From positions 1 through 64,000 of the forward strand of contig JAFEBA010000007.1 of the NCBI GenBank assembly GCA_018266105.1: a stretch of 64,000 nt of DNA. Direction: 5' to 3'. A program made the translations under genes and the position numbers. The notes below the pieces were generated by a model. It was given only the letters and a program-made list of their open reading frames with translations, did no database searches and was not told the origin of the DNA. This document shows, piece after piece, positions 45,700-52,927 of the stretch (position 1 is its first letter; every line of letters starts with the position of its first letter). This DNA comes from a bacterium (GTDB lineage: Bacteria; Vulcanimicrobiota; Xenobia; Xenobiales; JADMJV01).

Positions 45700-47852
45700 G
45701 TCCGCTGACGGGCCTGGCGTAACTGTTCCAGGAGAGGCTTTTGAGCCTCCTTGGGCAGATTGCGCTGGGCCTGTTGCATAAGCCGGTCGGCTTCGGCATA
45801 GCGCCCGGCCTGGAGCTGAGCCTCCAGGCCGAGCCGATAGGCTTCCACGTAGGTGGGCTCGATCTGAAGCACCTGCTCGGCCATCTCGCGGGCCCCCTCG
45901 TAGGCGCCGCGACGGAGATCGTATTCGGCCAGCACCAGCAGATCCTGAATCAGCTCCAGCTCCAGCTGCTGGCGAGCCTGGACCGCAAAATCCAGATAAC
46001 AGCCTTCCAAAAACGGTCCGCGATAAAGCTGAGCGGCCGAGCGCAATAACTCGGCCCCGGCTTCGGCCTGCCCGGCGCGCAACTGCTGACGTCCCTGGCG
46101 CAACAACCGACGCACCTCCAGGTAGTCCAGCCAGAGCGGGCTCTGGGGGTTGAGCTGCAAACCTTCGGGAGTCTGCTGCAAACTGTCTGGATCGGGCAGG
46201 GTTTTCTGTAGAGTAGCCCAGAGCTGACTGAGATGCCGACCCTGAGCCACGGGATCCTCATCACACCAAAATTCTTGAGCGATGACTTCTTCAGGGGTGG
46301 GACGACCTTGGGCGCAGGCCAGATAGACGAGTAAGAAAAAAGCTTTGCGGTTCTTCTGCAGGGCCTGTTGGGGCAACTTTTGTTCGCCCAAATACAAATG
46401 GCTTCGCCCCAGAGTGCGCAGGCGCAGCTGGGGGATGGCGGTGGTGGTTTGTCCATTTTCCAGCTGCTGATGCGCCGCCCGCGCCACCGCCCCGTCCAGA
46501 TCCAGGCTCAACGCTTTCAGGCTCTCAGGATAGGGCTGCAGCTGCAACAGACGCAATTTGGCCGTGGTCGAGAAATGATGCAGCGAGCGATGCAGAGTGG
46601 AGGGCCGCTCGCGTAGCAGAGTGGTGAGCACCAGGTTGCGGACCTCACTGGTGGGCCCGGCCACCGGAGTAAACAGGTAGGGCACCGACCACCAGCAAGA
46701 ATCCAAAAGAAGATCGAGGTTATGCGGCTGCAGCAAAGTGCGCAGATCGCCTTCCGAGGCCTGCTGCTGGGTCAACCGGGATAGTCCCAGGCGAGCCAGC
46801 GCCCGACGGCCTGGCAATCCCAAGAGCTGAGCCGAAGCGGCTGCCGATTGGAGCCACTCGATGGCCAGGCTGGGCTGCGTGGGCGCCACATAAAAGGCAG
46901 CATCCACACTGACCTCCTGCAACCCCAGCGGTCCCAAACGGGAGCTAACCTCCACGCAATGCAGGGCTGCCTGGGCGGCCGCCTCCCAATTCTGCTGTTC
47001 GAAAGCCAGTCGGGCCAGACGCAGACGCGCGCGTGCGCTCTCCCGGCTGGGTCCGGACTCGGCCAGTTCGTGATAGGCCTGGCGGGCGGCCCCGGGCTGG
47101 CCAGCCTCCTCCAGCGCCTGAGCTAGAGAGAGTAGATGGCGATGCTGGTCGGGCTTGGGCCTGGGTTCGGGGGCCGGCTGGTGGGCCGCCTGCTGGCGCA
47201 AATGCAGCAAATCCTGGGGCAGGTTTCGTGATAGCTCGGTGACATCGGCCGGGATACAGGCGGCCACCCGCGCGGGCAAACTCCCGTAATGTTCGGCCAA
47301 AAGAAGAGCCAGACAGGACTGCAGAGCCTGCTCGGGGGTATAGCCTCGCGACAGCAGCAGGCGGCGCAGGTTCTGGCTGAGCTGATGCTGATGGACGGCC
47401 TGCTCAAGGTTCCACAAGGCGAGTTCCAACAACTGATTTCGCTGCTGGCGGGCGGCCCGATCGAGACGTGTCTGTTGCTCCAGACGTTCCAGGGCGCGAT
47501 TGTAATCCTTGAGACTGAAGGGCTTGCTGAGAAACTCGTTGACTCCCAGCCGCACCAGGCGCGGGCCATCTTTCTCCGCCAGGCAGCCGCTGAACACCAG
47601 GGATTTAAGTTCGGGGCTGCGCCGCTTCAGAGATTCCAGTGTCTGCAAGCCGTCCAGGCCAGGCATGCGGATATCCGTAACCAGGATATCGAAGTGCACC
47701 TTCAGCGCGTGACGGAGGGCCTGGCCGGTATCGGTGAAGGAGGTGACCTGGTGGCCCAGTTCGCGGGTGGCTGCCTCCAGGCTCACGAGAAACTCCAGGT
47801 CGTCGTCCAAAATCAAGGTGCGCGTGCTGGTGTTTTTGTCGGGGCAGACCAT
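45696..47852 (-). CDS. response regulator with TPR-like middle and SARP-type DNA-binding/BTAD end
   Basis: A 718-residue regulator. REC domain at residues about 12-130: acidic LILDDD, phosphorylation Asp in ILVTDIRMPGLDG, and the conserved Lys in FLSKPF. A long helical, TPR-like middle (about 170-470) follows. Near 500-590 is an OmpR-like winged helix (LRTLGRSHLYLGEQKL...AFFLLVYLACAQGRP...VIAQEFW), and the end (about 600-715) is a bacterial transcriptional activator domain (VRRLLRQGRQQLRAGQ, AEQVLQIEPTYVEAYRLGL). SARPs normally lack a REC domain. No histidine kinase gene is adjacent. I use ATG at 47852 because REC begins at once; the frame reaches 47918, inside the divergent thioesterase start region. 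Confidence 0.83.
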   Translation of the reverse strand: MVCPDKNTSTRTLILDDDLEFLVSLEAATRELGHQVTSFTDTGQALRHALKVHFDILVTDIRMPGLDGLQTLESLKRRSPELKSLVFSGCLAEKDGPRLVRLGVNEFLSKPFSLKDYNRALERLEQQTRLDRAARQQRNQLLELALWNLEQAVHQHQLSQNLRRLLLSRGYTPEQALQSCLALLLAEHYGSLPARVAACIPADVTELSRNLPQDLLHLRQQAAHQPAPEPRPKPDQHRHLLSLAQALEEAGQPGAARQAYHELAESGPSRESARARLRLARLAFEQQNWEAAAQAALHCVEVSSRLGPLGLQEVSVDAAFYVAPTQPSLAIEWLQSAAASAQLLGLPGRRALARLGLSRLTQQQASEGDLRTLLQPHNLDLLLDSCWWSVPYLFTPVAGPTSEVRNLVLTTLLRERPSTLHRSLHHFSTTAKLRLLQLQPYPESLKALSLDLDGAVARAAHQQLENGQTTTAIPQLRLRTLGRSHLYLGEQKLPQQALQKNRKAFFLLVYLACAQGRPTPEEVIAQEFWCDEDPVAQGRHLSQLWATLQKTLPDPDSLQQTPEGLQLNPQSPLWLDYLEVRRLLRQGRQQLRAGQAEAGAELLRSAAQLYRGPFLEGCYLDFAVQARQQLELELIQDLLVLAEYDLRRGAYEGAREMAEQVLQIEPTYVEAYRLGLEAQLQAGRYAEADRLMQQAQRNLPKEAQKPLLEQLRQARQRT

Positions 47853-47916
47853 GGGGCCTGAGGATTTACGTCTTTTGGGGATTGAAACCTGCAGATTTAC
47901 GGGCACATCGATGGGC

Positions 47917-48594
47917 ATGTGGTCTCAACCTCAGGTCATCACCAGCTACCTGGTGAACTCGCAACGCCGGCTCAGCCTGCCCGGACTGCTTTCTCTGTTT
48001 CAAGAAATGGCCTGGTGCCACGCTGAGCGGGCCGGGCACGGCTATACGGTCATGATCGCCCGCGGTCAGGGCTGGGTACTTGCCCGGCAGGAACTGCGAG
48101 TTCAGCGCTGGCCGGACTGGAACGAGGTGGTCGAAATGCGCACCTGGCTGCGGGCACCGCGGGGTTTGCTGGTGTTTCGAGATTTTGAGCTGTGGGCCGG
48201 AGCAGAAGTCTTGGCCCGAGGCGTGGGCACCTGGATGGCCATCGACATGCAGACGCGCCAGCCGGTCACGCCCTTTCTGGGACAGGCCGACTTCCGCCCC
48301 GGCCTGGACTTTCAGCCGATTCGAGTGGAGCCTTTTGGGCAGTCCCCGGAACAATGCCGGCTAGTGGTTCGTCCCAGCGACCTGGACTTGAACGGGCACG
48401 TCAACAACATCCGCTACGCATGCTGGCTTTTGGATGCGGCCGGGGTCGACGAACTGCGCGGCTACGAAATCAACTTCCTGGCCGAACTGGGATTAGGCGA
48501 CGAGGTAAGAATGGAAAAAGCCGACTCAGGAGAGTACCAGGGACGCCGCCTGAGCGACGGCCGGGTGGCTTTTACGGCCCGCCTGAAGACTTAG
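47917..48594 (+). CDS. acyl-ACP thioesterase-like double hot-dog protein
   Basis: A 225-residue protein with two hot-dog folds, as in FatA/bacterial acyl-ACP thioesterases. Copy one contains SLFQEMAWCHAERAGHG and ends with WLRAPRGLLVFRDFEL. Copy two carries the catalytic-type signature DLDLNGHVNNIRYACWLLDA (residues about 152-171), where D/N/H act in hydrolysis. It releases free fatty acids from acyl carrier protein, for export or lipid remodelling. ATG at 47911 is equally possible; neither has a strong ribosome site. It is divergent from the REC-SARP gene. Confidence 0.82.
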   Translation: MWSQPQVITSYLVNSQRRLSLPGLLSLFQEMAWCHAERAGHGYTVMIARGQGWVLARQELRVQRWPDWNEVVEMRTWLRAPRGLLVFRDFELWAGAEVLARGVGTWMAIDMQTRQPVTPFLGQADFRPGLDFQPIRVEPFGQSPEQCRLVVRPSDLDLNGHVNNIRYACWLLDAAGVDELRGYEINFLAELGLGDEVRMEKADSGEYQGRRLSDGRVAFTARLKT

Positions 48595-49088
48595 TCCGCG
48601 TCCGCCTCTGCTTCCGGATCGATGCGGCCCTCGGCCAGGTCGATCAGGTCGGCACCGATGGCGGCCACTTCTTGAATGATCACTTCAAACAGTTCGAATC
48701 GCAGCAAGCCGAAGGGGCAAGCCGCCTCGACCACCATCAGCGGATTCTCGTCTTCGGTGCGCAGGCTGAGGCGCGAGAGCACCATTTCCGAGCCGGCAAA
48801 AGCCAGATATTTCTGCACGTTGGTGTCTTCGGAGATCTCGCCCACCTGACATTCCACAAAAACGGCCGCGTGCTCGTGGTAGAAATCGCTGTCGATGTCG
48901 CTGAGGTAGACGAGAACCTGGGGCAACTCGTTGCTCAGGTTAATTTCCCAGGCTTCTTCCTCTTCCACGAACTTGATGGCGAACGCACCCAGGCCCTTGC
49001 TAAGGCGCCACTCCTGAAAGTCTTTTAACATGTCGTTGAGGCGGGATTGTTCCGGACCGGAACGTTGAATAACGGCTTGTTCGCTCAT
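48591..49088 (-). CDS. small acidic protein, YbjN/CesT-chaperone-like by shape only
   Basis: A 165-residue, strongly acidic protein with one alpha/beta domain (FQEWRLSKGLGAFAIKFVEEE, then LVYLSDIDSDFYHEHAAVFVECQVGE and LLRFELFEVIIQEVAAIGADLIDLAEG). The arrangement, a helix, a curved sheet and a long C-terminal helix, resembles YbjN domains and type III secretion chaperones. Without a search I cannot choose between them. There is no signal peptide. It overlaps the thioesterase tail by four bases and is divergent from bolA. Confidence 0.55.
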   Translation of the reverse strand: MSEQAVIQRSGPEQSRLNDMLKDFQEWRLSKGLGAFAIKFVEEEEAWEINLSNELPQVLVYLSDIDSDFYHEHAAVFVECQVGEISEDTNVQKYLAFAGSEMVLSRLSLRTEDENPLMVVEAACPFGLLRFELFEVIIQEVAAIGADLIDLAEGRIDPEAEADAD

Positions 49089-49171
49089 GTGTTCTCCTGT
49101 TTGCGGGAATTGCGTTGAAAGTTTGTCAAAAGCAGGCTCAAGTCCTGTTGCCCCAGAAGCGCGTTCTGGTT

Positions 49172-49441
49172 ATGGGAACTGTGGAATCCACCATTCGTCA
49201 AAAGCTCCAGGAAGCATTCGCTCCAGAGAAGCTGGAAGTGCGTAACGTTTCGCATCATCACGCAGGTCACGCGGGTAGTCCAGGAACGGGCGAGTCCCAT
49301 TTTGAGGTTGAACTGACCAGCGCCAGCTTCGAAGGCATGAGCAAGGTGGCCCGTCAGCGGGCGGTTTATCAGACGCTGCGCGAGGAAATGGCCGGCCCGG
49401 TGCACGCGCTGGCTTTGAAGACCTTCAGCCCGGGCGAATGA
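49172..49441 (+). CDS. bolA: BolA family protein
   Basis: An 89-residue BolA. The conserved core is NVSHHHAGHAG (the His-rich, iron-sulfur-ligand region with glutaredoxins), followed by a loop GSPGTGESHFEVELTS, then SFEGMSKVARQRAVYQTL and HALALKTFSPGE. The RHR of many BolAs is RQR here. BolA proteins link iron-sulfur cluster handling with gene control and morphology. I chose the ATG at 49172, which gives the usual length; the open frame up to 49115 adds a tail unlike BolA. Its stop overlaps the next ATG (ATGA), coupling it to the LicD-like gene. Confidence 0.9.
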   Translation: MGTVESTIRQKLQEAFAPEKLEVRNVSHHHAGHAGSPGTGESHFEVELTSASFEGMSKVARQRAVYQTLREEMAGPVHALALKTFSPGE

Positions 49442-50049
49442 AAGCATTTCTCCAGGAGGCCATCTATCAGGTGCTGGTGGTGCTGCGCCGCCTGCGCTAT
49501 TCCAGACTGTTTGGTGGCGTCCATCACCGCCACCAGGCTCGCGCCGATTTACGCAAGTTCTTTCTGGGTCTGAATGCCTTCCTCAACGAACTGGGAGTCG
49601 ACTACTGGCTGGCCTACGGCACCCTGCTGGGATACTGGCGCGATCGCGATCTGATCCTGGGCGATAGCGACCTTGACTTCGGGCTGCGGGTGGAGGATTA
49701 CCAACTCCTGCTCAACTCGCGACATCGTCTGCCAGCGGGATTTGTGATGGTGGATACCAGTCACAAGCACGGCGGCCCCAAGCTCTACATCCGCTCCGGC
49801 CTGTTCGCGGCCGACCTCTATTTTTACGAGGCTCAGGGCGAGGAGTTGCGCCTGTACTTGAACAGCCACTATGTGGCCGATCGCACCCCCGTGCCGCGCG
49901 CTTTCATCTTGCCCACCCGGCCCGACCAGTTCCTGGGACAGCCCGTCCGGGTTCCCAATCAGGTCGAGGAATTGCTGGTCTGGACCTACCAGTATCTGGG
50001 CAGCGATGGCAAGTTGGACCCCTCCACCGGGTTTTGGCGCGCTCCATAA
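49438..50049 (+). CDS. LicD-family phosphotransferase-like protein
   Basis: A 203-residue protein. The signature YWLAYGTLLGYWRDRDLILGDSDLDFGL near residues 55-82 is the nucleotidyltransferase-fold core of LicD proteins, with metal-binding DxD (DSDLD). LicD enzymes transfer phosphocholine, phosphoethanolamine or phosphonate headgroups from a CMP-activated donor onto cell-surface glycans. A basic N-terminal helix may dock it to the membrane. It is coupled to bolA by ATGA and is 16 bases before a nucleotidyltransferase/aminotransferase fusion, which would supply the CMP donor. Confidence 0.8.
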   Translation: MKAFLQEAIYQVLVVLRRLRYSRLFGGVHHRHQARADLRKFFLGLNAFLNELGVDYWLAYGTLLGYWRDRDLILGDSDLDFGLRVEDYQLLLNSRHRLPAGFVMVDTSHKHGGPKLYIRSGLFAADLYFYEAQGEELRLYLNSHYVADRTPVPRAFILPTRPDQFLGQPVRVPNQVEELLVWTYQYLGSDGKLDPSTGFWRAP

Positions 50050-50065
50050 GGGAGACAAGCGCTGA

Positions 50066-51853
50066 ATGAAAGCTGTCATTCTGGCCGCCGGCGCGGGCCG
50101 TCGCATGTACCCTTTGACTGAAGAAACCCACAAATGCCTGCTACCGGTGGGCGACTCCACTCTGATCGACCGGATGCTTGAGGGGCTCTTGCAGGTCGGG
50201 GTGCGAGAAGTGCTGTTGCTGACCGGCTACCGGGAGGCTCAACTGCGCGCCCACCTGGGAACCGAGTATAAAGGCATGGCCCTGCGCTACGTCCCGAACG
50301 AGCGCTTTGAGACCACCAACAATGTACTCAGCCTGTTGCTGGCTCTCCAAGGTTATGATCTGCAAGATGAGTTCTTGCTGCTGGAAGCCGACCTCATTTT
50401 TGACTTCTCGGTGCTGCGCCGGGCGGTCGACAGCAGCGCTGAAAACGTGGCCATCCTGGCCCCCTTTAAGAGCGGCATGGATGGAACGGTGGCCGAACTG
50501 CGCGACGGTTGGGTGCACGATATCATCCCTCCGGAACGACAGCAACGCGACGGTGTGACCCGTTTTAAGACGGTCAACATTTACAAGTTTTCTCACTCCT
50601 TCGCCTACGGTCCGCTGCTGAGGATGCTGGACTACTACACCTCCCAATTCGAAGAGAATTGCTACTACGAGAAGATCCTGGGCATGTTGATTTACGCCGG
50701 TCAGTTGCGACTGAAGGGCGAGGTGCTGGCCGAAGAAGCCTGGGCCGAACTGGACGACCCACACGATGTGGTCAGAGCCCAGGCCATCTTCGACGGCCAG
50801 AGGCTGTTAAACCAGCTAGAATACAACTTTGGTGGGCTGTGGAATTTTCCGGTGGTGGATTTTAACTTCATCCGCAACATCTATTTCCCCACCGATTCAA
50901 TGATCGAGGAAATCCGCCAGAAACTTCCGGACTTGATGCACAATTACGGCAGTCGACAGGCCGTGATGGACGGCAAGATGGCCAACTTCTTACGCTGCTC
51001 CGAGGAGCCCTTGATTTTGCTGAACGGGGCCAGCCAGGCCTATCCGATTCTGGCCGAGTTTTATGCGGGCCGAAAGGTCTTGATCCCCTCCCCCACTTTC
51101 GGCGAATACGCGCGCGTCTTTCCCCACGCAGACACCTTTCGCGATCATCCAGATGAGTCCAGGGACCTGGGAGATCGGCTGGGTTGCTATGGACTGGTGG
51201 TGCTGGTCAATCCCAACAATCCCACCGGCACACTCTGGCCCACCCGGCAGATTTGGGACTGGGTGCAGGCCCACCCTGACGTGGAATTCCTGGTGGATGA
51301 GTCCTTCATTGACTTTTCGGGCGAAGGCTCTCTGACCGCTTTGCCCGGGCTGCAAAATCTGGTGGTGCTGAAGAGCCTGGGCAAGAGCCTGGGCGTGCCG
51401 GGACTGCGCATGGGTTATCTCTACACCCACAAGCAGGCCCTGCACGATTTCTTCAAGGCCCGTCTGCCGATCTGGAATCACAACAGCCTGGCCGAGTTTT
51501 TCCTGGAGACCGGCTTGAAGCACCGGGACGCTCTGCAGCGCTCCTTTCAGGCCACCCGTCAGGAACGGGAGCGAATGGGCGCCTTACTGGCCGCCAGCCC
51601 GGGAATGACCCGAGTATGGCCCAGCTACGCCAACTTCTTCCTGGTGGAGATCGCCGAAGAGGTCGATTTGGAAGCCATGTTGCGGCACATGCTGCGACTC
51701 TCGGGCATCTACGTCAAGGATATCAGCTCCAAAGTCGGCTGTCGGGCCCTGCGCATCGCTGTGCGGACCGAGAGCGACAACGACCTGTTCCTGGAGTGTT
51801 GGAAAAAATGCTATCCGCTGGCGGCCCGAGCTATTTCGGCTGGTCGAGCTTGA
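50066..51853 (+). CDS. nucleotidyltransferase fused to PLP aminotransferase (PntC-like)
   Basis: A 595-residue bifunctional protein. Residues 1-235 are a cytidylyltransferase: MKAVILAAGAGRRMYPLT (nucleotide loop), HKCLLPVG, and LLLEADLIFDFS with the metal aspartate. Residues about 265-590 are a fold-type I aminotransferase: NPNNPTGTLW (PLP-phosphate Asn), FLVDESFIDFSGEG (PLP-ring Asp), SLGKSLGVPGLRMGY (Schiff-base Lys near 440) and RALRIAVRT (carboxylate Arg). The same fusion is known in PntC, which makes CMP-activated 2-aminoethylphosphonate, and in LicC-like relatives using phosphocholine. The usual phosphonate genes pepM and ppd are absent here. GGGAG stands upstream of the ATG. The end overlaps a convergent gene by 23 bases. 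Confidence 0.85.
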   Translation: MKAVILAAGAGRRMYPLTEETHKCLLPVGDSTLIDRMLEGLLQVGVREVLLLTGYREAQLRAHLGTEYKGMALRYVPNERFETTNNVLSLLLALQGYDLQDEFLLLEADLIFDFSVLRRAVDSSAENVAILAPFKSGMDGTVAELRDGWVHDIIPPERQQRDGVTRFKTVNIYKFSHSFAYGPLLRMLDYYTSQFEENCYYEKILGMLIYAGQLRLKGEVLAEEAWAELDDPHDVVRAQAIFDGQRLLNQLEYNFGGLWNFPVVDFNFIRNIYFPTDSMIEEIRQKLPDLMHNYGSRQAVMDGKMANFLRCSEEPLILLNGASQAYPILAEFYAGRKVLIPSPTFGEYARVFPHADTFRDHPDESRDLGDRLGCYGLVVLVNPNNPTGTLWPTRQIWDWVQAHPDVEFLVDESFIDFSGEGSLTALPGLQNLVVLKSLGKSLGVPGLRMGYLYTHKQALHDFFKARLPIWNHNSLAEFFLETGLKHRDALQRSFQATRQERERMGALLAASPGMTRVWPSYANFFLVEIAEEVDLEAMLRHMLRLSGIYVKDISSKVGCRALRIAVRTESDNDLFLECWKKCYPLAARAISAGRA

Positions 51854-52913
51854 TCAGGGTGATTCCCTGCAGCCCGTGATAGAGGCTGACGGTGGAACCA
51901 TCCTGAGAAATGCGAACCGTGCAGGCCGGTAGATTCTCCGCGATCTTCCTGGGCTTAAAGCCGTCGGTGTCCTGAGCCACCCAGTAACTGGCCGAATCCT
52001 TACCCAATTGCTGACTGAAGACGACCGTGTTACCGTCATTGGACAGGCATGGGTTGACCATGACCTCGCTGCCCGAATAGATGGGGGTTTTGGCGCCGTT
52101 CTGGGCGTTGAGCAGGTTGACTTCATAGCCGCCCGGCTTGTGGATACAGTAGACGCCCATCGGACCCTCTCCCCAGGAGCCGATGACCACGCCACCTTCG
52201 TCGGCCTTTTCCAGGCCCTTGCCGTTGCTCCAGCGCCAGACCGTCCAGTTATTGGCTTGATCAGCGGTGTAGAAGAGCATTCCCTGAGGACTGAGCATCG
52301 ACTCGGTGCGCAGACCCGGCAGTTGCTTCTGAATGGGAGCCATCTCCACCACCTGGGTGAATGCGGCCTTGCCGGTCAGTCCAGGATTGACCTCGGCCAT
52401 GACTTCTTGGCCAGCCACATCCTGCTCGTCGTAGAAATAGCCGACGGTATAAATTTTGCCCGCGTAGTTGGAGAAAATATCCGAGTGGATCCGAAATCCG
52501 GGAGACCCTCCCGGGTGGCTACAGAGCACGCTGAGTTTGCCGTCAGCCAGGTCGAGCTTGTGAATGTCCGATCCGCGCTTGGAGCTGATCAAGACCGACT
52601 GGAGATCGGGCGTGAAGTTGGCCTGCTCGATTTTAGGAATAGGCAGGTCGTATTTCTTAACGCTCTCGATCTTCATGGCCGGCGTCAATTTGATGAGAAA
52701 CAAACGGCGCAAAATACCCTTGCGCTTGACGGTGAAATCGGGTTCGTCGGCCCCCAGAATGGTGCGCCCGTCCCCGGCCAGATGAAACACCGAGAAGTTT
52801 CGGATGTCCACGCCTTTGCTGCGCAGCTCGGCCATAGGGATCTTGCTGGTGGTGTCGGCCCAGGCCGCGGCAACCGTGAGGAACGTGATTAAAATTACCA
52901 GTCGTATCAGCAT
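51831..52913 (-). CDS. secreted TolB/propeller-like protein
   Basis: A 360-residue protein with a clear signal peptide (MLIRLVILITFLTVAAAWA, cleavage near AWA). Repeats of the WD40-like, TolB-type pattern follow (FTPDLQSVLISSKRGSDIHKLDLADGK, LSPQGMLFYTADQANN, LSNDGNTVVFSQQLGKDSASYWV, ISQDGSTVSLYHG), about six blades. It is probably periplasmic or surface-bound. A near-perfect ribosome site, AGGAGG, lies seven bases upstream and overlaps the ileS stop codon, so ileS and this gene are coupled. Confidence 0.78.
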   Translation of the reverse strand: MLIRLVILITFLTVAAAWADTTSKIPMAELRSKGVDIRNFSVFHLAGDGRTILGADEPDFTVKRKGILRRLFLIKLTPAMKIESVKKYDLPIPKIEQANFTPDLQSVLISSKRGSDIHKLDLADGKLSVLCSHPGGSPGFRIHSDIFSNYAGKIYTVGYFYDEQDVAGQEVMAEVNPGLTGKAAFTQVVEMAPIQKQLPGLRTESMLSPQGMLFYTADQANNWTVWRWSNGKGLEKADEGGVVIGSWGEGPMGVYCIHKPGGYEVNLLNAQNGAKTPIYSGSEVMVNPCLSNDGNTVVFSQQLGKDSASYWVAQDTDGFKPRKIAENLPACTVRISQDGSTVSLYHGLQGITLIKLDQPK

Positions 52914-52919
52914 GGGTAT

Positions 52920-52927
52920 ACCTCCTA
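52920..52927 (-). promoter_or_regulatory. ribosome binding site containing the ileS stop codon
   Basis: On the coding strand TAGGAGGT holds both the ileS TAG stop (plus-strand 52925-52927) and a consensus Shine-Dalgarno. Terminating ribosomes would be placed to restart on the secreted propeller gene. Confidence 0.7.
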
